Assembly: GCA_030646755.1 (NCBI GenBank)
Contig: JAUSKU010000085.1
Location: 1-32,471, forward strand
Source: Deltaproteobacteria bacterium
GTDB taxonomy: Bacteria; Desulfobacterota; JAENJC01
Direction of reading: 5' to 3'
DNA length: 32,471 nt
Below the pieces are notes generated by a model, which was given only the letters and a program-made list of their open reading frames with translations, made no database searches and was not told where the DNA came from. The position numbers and the translations under genes were made by a program. This document shows positions 8,288 through 15,653 of the stretch, piece by piece; the first letter of the stretch is position 1, and each line of letters starts with the position of its first letter.

Positions 8288-9085
8288 TTACATCTCATGG
8301 GCCTTTTTCTCCATACTTCTTATCCTCAAAAATGCCTCTTCGGCGTCCATAACACCCTCACCGAGGTCAAGACCCTTTTTCTTCAAGAGATTTACGAGGG
8401 ATGGTATCGGCAACAATGATGAATTCTCCGTTGCGGCCAAACCCCCATTCTCTAAATAGAAGGTCCTGTCACAAACCCCCGATACCGCCTCCGACTCCTG
8501 GGTAGCCATAACTACGGTCTTCCCTGCCTCCTTCTGAAGCCTTTTCAGCTCTTGAATTATCTCCCTCTTTCCCTTCTGGTCAAGACCTGCCAGAGGCTCA
8601 TCCATGGCTATTACCTGCGGGTCAAGGACAAGGACTGATGCAATGGCTGCCCTTCTCTTCTCCCCGCTTGAAAGTTCCATAGGGGACCTGTCCCGATAAG
8701 CATGGAAGTCCATGTCTACCGCCTTCAGGGCAGATATTAAACGACTCTCTATCTCTTCCTCAGAAACTCCTCCCCGCCTTAAGGGAAAAGATAGATCAGC
8801 ATATATACTATTCTCAAAGAACTGCCTCTCCGGGAACTGAAAAACTACACCGACCCCGCCCCTCGCCTCAATCTTCGCCCCTGAGGAAATTGTGATACTC
8901 CCGGAAGTCGGCCCAAGTATCCCCCCCATAAGCTGCAATAATGTAGACTTCCCGCATCCAGCCTTCCCTGATAAAACAACGAACTCCCCGTCACTTATAG
9001 ACAGCGATATATCTTTAATCGCCCTTTTCTCCATGGGGGTGTCTTTATTGTATATATATGTAACGTCTTCAAAGATGACCGACAT
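8288..9085 (-). CDS. EcfA/CbiO-like ABC transporter ATPase, orphan, with altered H-loop
   Basis: 265-residue ABC ATPase of the energy-coupling-factor/cobalt type. Walker A is GKAGCGKST, the Q-loop is FQFPERQFF (the FPE wording is typical of EcfA), the signature is LSSGEKRR, and Walker B with D-loop is VIAMDEPLAGLD. The expected switch histidine is missing: the strand reads VVMATQESEAV where EcfA proteins usually have a THD-like motif, so Gln replaces His. No EcfT or substrate-binding S protein is visible. The ATG follows the TGA of the NtrC-type regulator with 1 bp between, so it is translationally coupled to the pil regulatory genes. Substrate unknown; it could serve an ECF transporter encoded elsewhere or another process. 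Confidence 0.85.
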   Translation of the reverse strand: MSVIFEDVTYIYNKDTPMEKRAIKDISLSISDGEFVVLSGKAGCGKSTLLQLMGGILGPTSGSITISSGAKIEARGGVGVVFQFPERQFFENSIYADLSFPLRRGGVSEEEIESRLISALKAVDMDFHAYRDRSPMELSSGEKRRAAIASVLVLDPQVIAMDEPLAGLDQKGKREIIQELKRLQKEAGKTVVMATQESEAVSGVCDRTFYLENGGLAATENSSLLPIPSLVNLLKKKGLDLGEGVMDAEEAFLRIRSMEKKAHEM

Positions 9086-9086
9086 A

Positions 9087-10478
9087 TCAATCCAGTCCGT
9101 ATTCCTTCATCTTATAAAGCAGGGTCCTGTGGCTGATTTCGAGGAGCTGCGCAGCTCTGGTCCTATTGCCACCGACCTTTTCCAGGGCTTTTTTTATCAG
9201 TTCCTCTTCCATGACCCTTGCCGCCTTCTTTATGGAAAGGCCTATATCAGTGGTTTCAACCTTTTGCCCCTTTTCTGATGGACTGTAAGGCATCCCCTCC
9301 CTGATCTCAGGCGGCAAAACTGCCGCCGTTATAGCCTTCCCTTCAGAGAGGAGGACACACCTCTCAATTGTATTCTCCAATTCCCTCACATTCCCTGGCC
9401 AATGGTAATCCATAAGGAGATTCATGGCCTCAGGGGTCACAACTCCAACTGCTACTCCGTGCCTTTTTCTGTACTTCTCAAGAAAGTGATCGGTCAGGGT
9501 TGGTATGTCCTCAGGCCTTTCCCTTAAAGGCGGGAGATGTATGGTAAGGACATTCAGGCGGTAAAACAGGTCTTCCCTGAACATCCCCTCCTTAACCTCT
9601 CTGGGCAGGTCCTTCACAGTAGCTGCCACTATCCGGACATCCACCTTTATAGGTTTTGTGTCCCCTACCCTCATTATCTCATCTTCCTGAAGTACCCTTA
9701 AGAGCTTTACCTGGAGATGCAAGGGAAGCTCCCCTATCTCATCAAGAAAGAGGGTGCCTCCATCCGCCTCTTCGAATAGCCCCTTCTTGCTCCTTACCGC
9801 ATCCGTGAAAGCACCCCTCACATGACCGAAGAGCTCACTCTCTAAAAGGTTTTCAGGTATGGCGCCGCAATTTACCGCCACAAAGCTTCCATGGGCCCTG
9901 TTCCCATTATAATGGAGCGCCTGCGCTATAAGCTCTTTACCGGTCCCGCTCTCACCGCTAATAAGGACGGTGGTCTTGTAGTCAGCCAGTTTTTTTACCG
10001 TGGCCAGGACCTTCAGCATCTCATCGTTCCCGGTTATTATCCCCTTAACTCCGTAGTCCTTTTTGACAATCTCCCTGAGTTCCCTGTTTTCCCTTCTGAG
10101 CCTCTCCCTCTCCTCTGCCTTCCTGATAGTCAGGACAACCTCTTCCGGCTTGAAAGGCTTGGATATATAATCGTATGCGCCAAGTTTTATGGCCTCTATG
10201 GCCTGATCTATGCTACCATAGGCGGACATCATGATGATCGTGGCCTCGCTCCTGATTCCTGACTCCTGACTCCTGACCGCCTTTAAGAATGCTATCCCGT
10301 CCATCACAGGCATCCTTATATCGCACAGGACGATATCGTAGATTGACTTCTCTATGCAGCCGAGGGCCTCCCTGCCGTTTTTAACGGCCTCCGCTTCATA
10401 ACCTTCCTTGGTAAGAATTATGGAAAGTATATGCCGGAGGTTTTCCTCGTCATCAACTATAAGGACTCTTTTACTCAT
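9087..10478 (-). CDS. NtrC-family sigma-54 response regulator
   Basis: 463 residues counted from the ATG at 10476-10478 ([13 protein letters not shown]). The frame extends upstream, but a GGTGAGG Shine-Dalgarno and an 8-bp overlap with the pilR stop support this start. Receiver domain with phosphoacceptor Asp53 (CDIRMP); AAA+ domain with Walker A GESGTGKE and Walker [12 protein letters not shown]; Fis-type HTH at the end ([20 protein letters not shown]). The sigma-54 contact loop reads GAFTDA rather than GAFTGA. A 7-bp tandem repeat lengthens the loop before IIMMSAYG. No second histidine kinase is adjacent, so it may share PilS or use a distant kinase. Targets unknown. Confidence 0.88.
   Translation of the reverse strand: MSKRVLIVDDEENLRHILSIILTKEGYEAEAVKNGREALGCIEKSIYDIVLCDIRMPVMDGIAFLKAVRSQESGIRSEATIIMMSAYGSIDQAIEAIKLGAYDYISKPFKPEEVVLTIRKAEERERLRRENRELREIVKKDYGVKGIITGNDEMLKVLATVKKLADYKTTVLISGESGTGKELIAQALHYNGNRAHGSFVAVNCGAIPENLLESELFGHVRGAFTDAVRSKKGLFEEADGGTLFLDEIGELPLHLQVKLLRVLQEDEIMRVGDTKPIKVDVRIVAATVKDLPREVKEGMFREDLFYRLNVLTIHLPPLRERPEDIPTLTDHFLEKYRKRHGVAVGVVTPEAMNLLMDYHWPGNVRELENTIERCVLLSEGKAITAAVLPPEIREGMPYSPSEKGQKVETTDIGLSIKKAARVMEEELIKKALEKVGGNRTRAAQLLEISHRTLLYKMKEYGLD
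10249..10276 (-). repeat. In-frame 7-bp tandem repeat (4 units) inside a receiver domain
   Basis: Four units of TCAGGAG (one TCAGGAA) on the coding strand. They encode the [10 protein letters not shown] stretch between helix 3 and strand 4 of the receiver domain. Adding three 7-bp units keeps the frame, so the array can expand without killing the gene. Confidence 0.8.
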
Positions 10479-11871
10479 CCTCACCTTCCAGTTCCTCTCC
10501 CCCTCCGAGGCCGAACTTCTCAAGCCTGTACCTCATAGACCTGAATGATATGTTAAGCAGCTTCGCAGCCCTCTTCTTTACCCCTCCGGCTTTGTCCAGG
10601 GCCTTAAGGAGCAATATCTTTTCATACTCCCCGACAGCCTTCTCCAGATCCAGTCCTCCTGAAGGGATATCAGTCAGATGGGCATCGAGTTTACCAACCT
10701 CCGAGATGAATTTAGGGAGGCTCTCTGCAGATAGCTGCCGCCCCTGCTCCAGCGCTACTCCCCTTTCGATGATGTTCTCAAGCTCCCTGACGTTGCCTGG
10801 ATAAGTATACCCCTCAAGAATACGCATTGCCCCCGCAGTTATTCCAACTACATCCTTTCCATGCTCCTTGGCATACTTCTGCAGGAAATGCCCGGCCAGG
10901 ACAGGGATATCGGAAAGCCTTTCTCTGAGCGGAGGCATCTTTATCTGGAGGACATTGAGACGATAGTAGAGGTCCTCTCTGAAGTTCCCCTTCCTGACCT
11001 CTTCTTCGAGAGTCCTGTTTGTGGCAGATACGATCCTCACATCGACTGCCACATCCTCAGTCCCTCCAACCCTCCTGAAGCTTCTCTCCTGGACGACCCT
11101 TAGAAGCTTAACCTGGATAGGAAGGGGAAGTTCCCCTATTTCATCAAGGAATACGGTCCCCTCGTCGGCCATCTCAAAGAGGCCGGCCTTGTTGGCGATG
11201 GCTCCGGTAAAGGAGCCCTTCATGTGACCGAAAAGCTCACTCTCCATCAATCCGTCAGGTATGGCGCTGCACGTTATCGCGACAAACGGTTTATCTCTTC
11301 TTGGGCTCTGGTGGTGTATGGCCTTTGCCGCCAGCTCCTTACCTGTCCCGCTCTCTCCTTCTATGAGGACATTGGTTTTAGTGGGGCCTATCTTTTCGAT
11401 AAGGTCATAAACCCTCAGCATCTCGGGAGAATTGCCCAGGATATTCCCGAAGGAGTATCTTTCGCGGAACTCTCTTTTAAGGAGGAGATTCTCTACCTCC
11501 AGCCTCTTTTTATCCAGGGCCTTCTTTATAATAAGCCTGATCTCATCAACCTTAAACGGCTTTGTTATATAATCGTAGGCCCCCTCCTTCATTGCCTCTA
11601 CAGCCGTCTCGGTGGATGCATAGGCAGTTATCATTATAACCTCGGTATCGGGAGAAACGTCCTTGATGCTCTTTAGAAGTTCCAACCCGCCCATCCCGGG
11701 CATCTGGATATCTGAGATAATGAGGTCATAGATTTGTTTATTCAACATATTCAAGGCATCCCGGCCGTCGGAGGCTGTGGCGACCTTGTATCCCTCCCTG
11801 GTCAACATTATCTCAAGGAACTCCCTCATGGAAGGTTCATCATCTACTATCAGTATCTTATCTTTTGCCAT
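10471..11871 (-). CDS. pilR: PilR-type sigma-54 response regulator for type IV pili
   Basis: 466 residues from the ATG at 11869-11871 (MAKDKILIVDD). AAGGGG lies 5 nt upstream, so an in-frame GTG two codons earlier is less likely. Receiver with Asp54 (SDIQMPG); AAA+ domain with GESGTGKE, sigma-54 loop GSFTGA and Walker B GTVFLDEIGE; C-terminal Fis-type HTH (GGVKKRAAKLLNISFRSMRY). In the PilS/PilR pair, PilR activates sigma-54 transcription of the major pilin gene. No pilA is present in the window, so its target lies elsewhere. It is downstream of pilS and overlaps the next regulator by 8 bp. The paralogue next door makes the exact assignment rest on position beside pilS. Confidence 0.85.
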   Translation of the reverse strand: MAKDKILIVDDEPSMREFLEIMLTREGYKVATASDGRDALNMLNKQIYDLIISDIQMPGMGGLELLKSIKDVSPDTEVIMITAYASTETAVEAMKEGAYDYITKPFKVDEIRLIIKKALDKKRLEVENLLLKREFRERYSFGNILGNSPEMLRVYDLIEKIGPTKTNVLIEGESGTGKELAAKAIHHQSPRRDKPFVAITCSAIPDGLMESELFGHMKGSFTGAIANKAGLFEMADEGTVFLDEIGELPLPIQVKLLRVVQERSFRRVGGTEDVAVDVRIVSATNRTLEEEVRKGNFREDLYYRLNVLQIKMPPLRERLSDIPVLAGHFLQKYAKEHGKDVVGITAGAMRILEGYTYPGNVRELENIIERGVALEQGRQLSAESLPKFISEVGKLDAHLTDIPSGGLDLEKAVGEYEKILLLKALDKAGGVKKRAAKLLNISFRSMRYRLEKFGLGGGEELEGEDE

Positions 11872-11915
11872 ATGCACCCCTTAAAGAAAGGTAAAGAAAA
11901 ACTCCAATCTTTATA

Positions 11916-11955
11916 TCTCTACCTCTACCTATACCTGTTTTTCTACCTCTACCTG
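11916..11955 (-). repeat. Degenerate AGGTAG tandem repeat at the pilS-pilR junction
   Basis: On the coding strand AGGTAG/AGGTAT hexamers run through the last codon and stop of pilS (AGG TAG) into the 77-bp gap before pilR. The repeat supplies the pilS stop codon. Confidence 0.6.
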
Positions 11956-13229
11956 TTCTTCGGAAGGCTCACCGTAAAGACCGTCCCCTTGCTCTTTTTA
12001 CTCTCAACTCTGATCTCTCCATCATGGGCCTCTACGATCCTGTATACCGTTGCCAGACCCAGGCCTGTCCCAAATGTCTTTGTTGTAAAGAAAGGCTCGA
12101 AGACCCTTCCAATATCTTTTTCTTCGATCCCTTCCCCTGTATCCCTTACGGCTGCCACAGCCACACCATCTTCCGCCTTTAATGAGACTGTAAGTCTCCC
12201 GCCCCCAGGCATCGACTGAACTGCATTATTGAAGAGATTCCACAAAACTTCCCTAAGCCTCTCCTGCTCCCCATAGACCTTTACTCCGGACAATACCTCT
12301 CTTTGAATCGTTATCCCATGGCCCTGAGATAACCCTTTTTCAAATACATCAAGGGTTTCCAACAGAATACCGCTGAAATCAACCGCTGCCCTTTCCGGTT
12401 TATAAGGCCTTGCATAGTCCAAAAATTCGGTAATAAGCCTGTTGAGGCGCTCTGACTCCCTGAGTATTATATCCATCAGTCTCTTGTTCTCCTGGTTAAG
12501 GTCCAACTCATCCCGGAGTACCTGGATGGAACCACTCATTGATGCCAGGGGGTTTCTTATTTCATGGGCTATCCCTGCCGCAAGCTGCCCAACTGCAGCC
12601 AGCTTCTCAGCACGCCTTACAGCCTCTTCCGAATCCTTCAGTCTCTCTCTGGTTTTCTTTAACTGTACAAAGAGGTGTCTGCTGAGAAATGCAACCGTAT
12701 GGAAGGCGGCTATATTGCCGAAAACCCTATAAAATACCTGCATCCCTGAATAGCTCTGGGGCTGACTCAGAGGGTTTTCTATTACCGGAAGGTAACCAAA
12801 ATACTGAAGGTCCAGAAGGGCGCCGTAAAGGATACTGCTAAGTGAGGCGGAAAGAATGACCCACCTCCCCTGAAGGACAATACCAGCCCCTATGATGATG
12901 AATATATAAAGGAAGGAGAATATGCTGTCTATGCCGCCGGTCACATATATAAGGGCCGTGGCCAGCAATATGTCGGAAGCAATCTGGAGGTCTGCAAATC
13001 TGTCGCTTTTTTCTATTAACTTTAGTGTAATAACGGAAAGAAAGGTTAGGAGGTAACTCGTTGCTATAAGGATATATATGGAAATGAGGGAGGGGGCCAA
13101 CACCCTTCCCCCTTCTTTTAGCTGGATGGCTGCCGTGAACCCCATCATCAGGGTGACCACCAGCACCCTGATGGCCATTAACTTGAGGAGCCTATTCTTC
13201 AGAGCATCCCCTTGGGATTTTGTTGACAT
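11949..13229 (-). CDS. pilS: PilS-type membrane sensor histidine kinase
   Basis: 426 residues from the ATG at 13227-13229 (MSTKSQGDALKNRLLK). The frame is open further upstream, but that stretch consists of a hairpin and a REP and would overlap pilC. About six hydrophobic segments (20-180) form a membrane sensor with hardly any periplasmic loop, as in PilS. A linker/coiled coil (about 188-212) follows. HisKA has His222 in AHEIRNPLAS. HATPase boxes: N box LWNLFNNAVQSM, G1 DTGEGI, G2 GTGLGLATVYRI. It phosphorylates PilR; in Pseudomonas PilS reads pilin level in the membrane. It lies between pilC and pilR. No strong Shine-Dalgarno is seen at the chosen start. Confidence 0.85.
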   Translation of the reverse strand: MSTKSQGDALKNRLLKLMAIRVLVVTLMMGFTAAIQLKEGGRVLAPSLISIYILIATSYLLTFLSVITLKLIEKSDRFADLQIASDILLATALIYVTGGIDSIFSFLYIFIIIGAGIVLQGRWVILSASLSSILYGALLDLQYFGYLPVIENPLSQPQSYSGMQVFYRVFGNIAAFHTVAFLSRHLFVQLKKTRERLKDSEEAVRRAEKLAAVGQLAAGIAHEIRNPLASMSGSIQVLRDELDLNQENKRLMDIILRESERLNRLITEFLDYARPYKPERAAVDFSGILLETLDVFEKGLSQGHGITIQREVLSGVKVYGEQERLREVLWNLFNNAVQSMPGGGRLTVSLKAEDGVAVAAVRDTGEGIEEKDIGRVFEPFFTTKTFGTGLGLATVYRIVEAHDGEIRVESKKSKGTVFTVSLPKNR

Positions 13230-13240
13230 GTTAGATATCG

Positions 13241-13265
13241 GTAGGGGCAAACCTTGTGTTTGCCC
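13241..13265 (+). repeat. GTAG-headed REP hairpin in the pilC-pilS gap
   Basis: GTAG (13241-13244) followed by GGGCAAAC-CTTGT-GTTTGCCC (13245-13265), a perfect 8-bp stem. A GTAG foot plus hairpin is the form recognised by REP-associated tyrosine transposases. The same architecture occurs at the RAYT at the right end of the window. Confidence 0.7.
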
Positions 13266-13282
13266 CTTGTCCCTCCCAAATA

Positions 13283-13303
13283 AGGCAACCATAAGGGTTG
13301 CCT
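13283..13303 (-). terminator. Hairpin after pilC (terminator or attenuator candidate)
   Basis: On the minus strand AGGCAACC-CTTAT-GGTTGCCT then TATTT, beginning 2 bp after the pilC stop. The 8-bp stem has only a short U-rich tail. It could reduce read-through from pilBTC into pilSR. Confidence 0.4.
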
Positions 13304-13305
13304 CT

Positions 13306-14502
13306 TTAGCCTGAAGCGCCGGCCAGTGCAAATATCGGCAGATACATGGCTATAACAAGGCCGCCGACTGTAACACCCAGAAAAGCCATCAGGGCAGGCT
13401 CCATGAGGGCAGTCATAGCATCAACGGCTGAATCAACCTCGTCATCATAGAAGTCGGCTATCTTGTTAAGCATGTTGTCCAAGGCGCCTGTCGCTTCACC
13501 TACCGAGATCATCTGACAGACCATGGAAGGAAATATCTTGCTTTGCATCAGAGGTTCAGAAATGGTCTTACCAGCGCTGATACTTTCCCTTGTCTTCATT
13601 ATAGCTGCCTCTATGACCCTGTTCCCCGCTGTCTTTGCCACTATCTCAAGGCCATCCATGATAGGTACGCCGCTGGATATCATGGTGCCGAGGGTCCTTG
13701 TAAACTTTGCAACGGCAACCTTTTTTAGAAGCGGGCCAAAGACAGGAAGCTTTAGGAAAAGAGCATCCATTACCTTATTCCCTGAATCGGTGGCATAGTA
13801 TTTCTTTAACCCAGTGAATGTTCCAAAAATAGTGCCTCCTATAGCCCACCACCATTTCTGGAGGAATTCGCTCATGTTTATAACGATCTGGGTAGGCATG
13901 GGCAACGCCTTACCGAAATCGGCGAACATACCGGCAAATATAGGGATAACGAATATCAACAGGCCAGCTATGACGACTGATGCTATGACAATAATACTGA
14001 CAGGATAAACCATCGCCCCTTTGACCTGGCTTTTGAGCTTCATGGCCTTTTCTATATAGGCAGCCAGCCTGTTGAGGATGGTATCGAGGATTCCGCCAAC
14101 CTCTCCGGCAGCCACCAGATTGACGTAAAGCTCATCAAAGGCCTTGGGATGCTTCTTCAGGGCATCGGCAAATGTAGAGCCCGATTCAACGTCTGCCTTG
14201 ACCTGGGTAAGAACCGACTTGAAGTACTTGTTTTCCTGCTGTGAAGAAAGGATATCAAGGCATTGAACAAGGGGGAGGCCAGCATCTATCATTGTTGCAA
14301 ACATGCGGGTGAAAACTACAAGGTCTTTTGTCGAAACCTTCCCCCGGGCCGGCTTCGCCGCGGCAGTCTTAACCTTTACCGATGTAGCTATAATACCTTG
14401 CCTTGAGAGGTTGGCATTTACGGTAGCCTCATTAGGGGCATCCATCTCTCCTTTCTTTACCTCACCCTTCCTTGTCTTCCCTTCCCAGGTAAAAATAGGC
14501 AT
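13306..14502 (-). CDS. pilC: Type IV pilus inner-membrane platform protein PilC
   Basis: 398 residues, the usual family length. The N-terminus MPIFTWEGKTRKGEVKKGEM is the typical PilC opening. Two T2SSF domains follow (about 66-190 and 268-390), with motifs FTRMFATMIDAGLPLVQCLD and FTRTLGTMISSGVPIMDGLE. Each is followed by TM segments (about 170-225 and 370-395). PilC sits in the inner membrane and couples the PilB and PilT motors to pilin assembly and removal. A strong AGGAGGT Shine-Dalgarno lies 5 nt before the ATG. It follows pilT across a 47-bp gap with GACCAC repeats. Confidence 0.95.
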   Translation of the reverse strand: MPIFTWEGKTRKGEVKKGEMDAPNEATVNANLSRQGIIATSVKVKTAAAKPARGKVSTKDLVVFTRMFATMIDAGLPLVQCLDILSSQQENKYFKSVLTQVKADVESGSTFADALKKHPKAFDELYVNLVAAGEVGGILDTILNRLAAYIEKAMKLKSQVKGAMVYPVSIIVIASVVIAGLLIFVIPIFAGMFADFGKALPMPTQIVINMSEFLQKWWWAIGGTIFGTFTGLKKYYATDSGNKVMDALFLKLPVFGPLLKKVAVAKFTRTLGTMISSGVPIMDGLEIVAKTAGNRVIEAAIMKTRESISAGKTISEPLMQSKIFPSMVCQMISVGEATGALDNMLNKIADFYDDEVDSAVDAMTALMEPALMAFLGVTVGGLVIAMYLPIFALAGASG

Positions 14503-14514
14503 AAAACCTCCTTA

Positions 14515-14544
14515 GTGGTCGGTTATCTGCTGACCACTGACCAC
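14515..14544 (-). repeat. GTGGTC/GACCAC inverted repeat in the pilT-pilC gap
   Basis: GTGGTC (14515-14520) pairs with GACCAC at 14532-14537 or its direct copy at 14539-14544. On the transcript this forms a small hairpin just before the pilC ribosome-binding site. Confidence 0.5.
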
Positions 14545-14549
14545 TTTTA

Positions 14550-15644
14550 TCAGGGTCTCTGCATCGACCTCGGCCCAGCCGATATTGCCCCCCCGAGTAT
14601 CTGCCTCAGTTCATCGGGATCAGAGGTGCTGCCCATCGCATCATCCAGAGTTATAAGCCTTTTTTGGTAAAGGATGGCCAGTGACTGGTTCATGGTCTGC
14701 ATGCCGAATTTTGACTGCCCCACCTGCATCTGGGAGTAAATCTGGTGAATCTTATCTTCCCTTATCAGGTTTCTTATAGCCGCGTTCGGAACCATTACTT
14801 CAAGGGAAAGGACCCTCCCACCCCCTATCTTTGACACGAGTGTCTGGGAAAGAACCCCTTCAAGCACGAAGGAAAGCTGCGCCCTGATTTGAGGCTGCTG
14901 ATTTGCCGGGAATACGTCTATGATCCTATTTATGGTCTGGACGCAGGAGTTCGTATGGAGTGTGGCAAATACCAGGTGTCCGGTTTCTGCCACGGTAAGG
15001 GCCATCTCTATGGTCTCCATGTCCCTGAGTTCTCCGACCAATACTACATCCGGGTCCTGCCTGAGGATATATTTCAGAGCCCTCTGGAAGCTCTTGGTAT
15101 CGGCCCCCACCTCCCTCTGATTCACCAGACACCCTTTGTGAGGATGGAGGAATTCTATCGGGTCTTCAACAGTGATTATATGATAATGTGTTTCTGTATT
15201 TATCTTGTCTATCATGGCCGCGAGGGTAGTGGATTTCCCGCTCCCGGTCGGCCCTGTTACAAGTACCAGCCCCCTCGGTTTATTGCTCAGTTCATTTATA
15301 ACTGGAGGCAGCCCCAGTTCCTGGAAGGTCCTTATCTGGAAGGGGATGGCCCTGAAGGCCGCAGCTACAGCCCCTCTCTGCATGAAGATGTTTGCCCTGA
15401 ATCTCGAAAGCCCCTTTACGCCAAATGACAGATCCAGTTCATTCTCTTCTTCAAATTTCTGTTTCTGGACATCGGTCAATATGCTGTAACAGAGCTGTTT
15501 TGTTTCAACGGGAGTAAGAGGGGGGTGGTCCAACTGTACAAGTTTTCCGTCCACCCTGACCTGAGGGGGGCTCCCTGTTGTTATGTGAAGGTCGGAGGCC
15601 TTCCTCTCCATCATCACCTTTAGAAGTTCGTGCAGATTCGCCAT
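14550..15644 (-). CDS. pilT: Type IV pilus retraction ATPase PilT
   Basis: 364 residues, full length. The start MANLHELLKVMMERKASDLH is characteristic, followed by a PAS-like N-terminal domain. Walker A is GPTGSGKST (131-139), the Asp box is in ITVEDPIEF, Walker B is VVLVGELRDMETIEMAL, the His box is TGHLVFATLHT, and the C-terminal AIRNLIRE motif is diagnostic for PilT retraction ATPases. It depolymerises pili and drives twitching and DNA uptake. It starts 9 bp after pilB, in one operon with pilC. The tail is slightly extended beyond the usual helix. It could be the PilU paralogue, but the single copy and the AIRNLIRE motif favour PilT. Confidence 0.95.
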   Translation of the reverse strand: MANLHELLKVMMERKASDLHITTGSPPQVRVDGKLVQLDHPPLTPVETKQLCYSILTDVQKQKFEEENELDLSFGVKGLSRFRANIFMQRGAVAAAFRAIPFQIRTFQELGLPPVINELSNKPRGLVLVTGPTGSGKSTTLAAMIDKINTETHYHIITVEDPIEFLHPHKGCLVNQREVGADTKSFQRALKYILRQDPDVVLVGELRDMETIEMALTVAETGHLVFATLHTNSCVQTINRIIDVFPANQQPQIRAQLSFVLEGVLSQTLVSKIGGGRVLSLEVMVPNAAIRNLIREDKIHQIYSQMQVGQSKFGMQTMNQSLAILYQKRLITLDDAMGSTSDPDELRQILGGAISAGPRSMQRP

Positions 15645-15653
15645 TTAATATCC

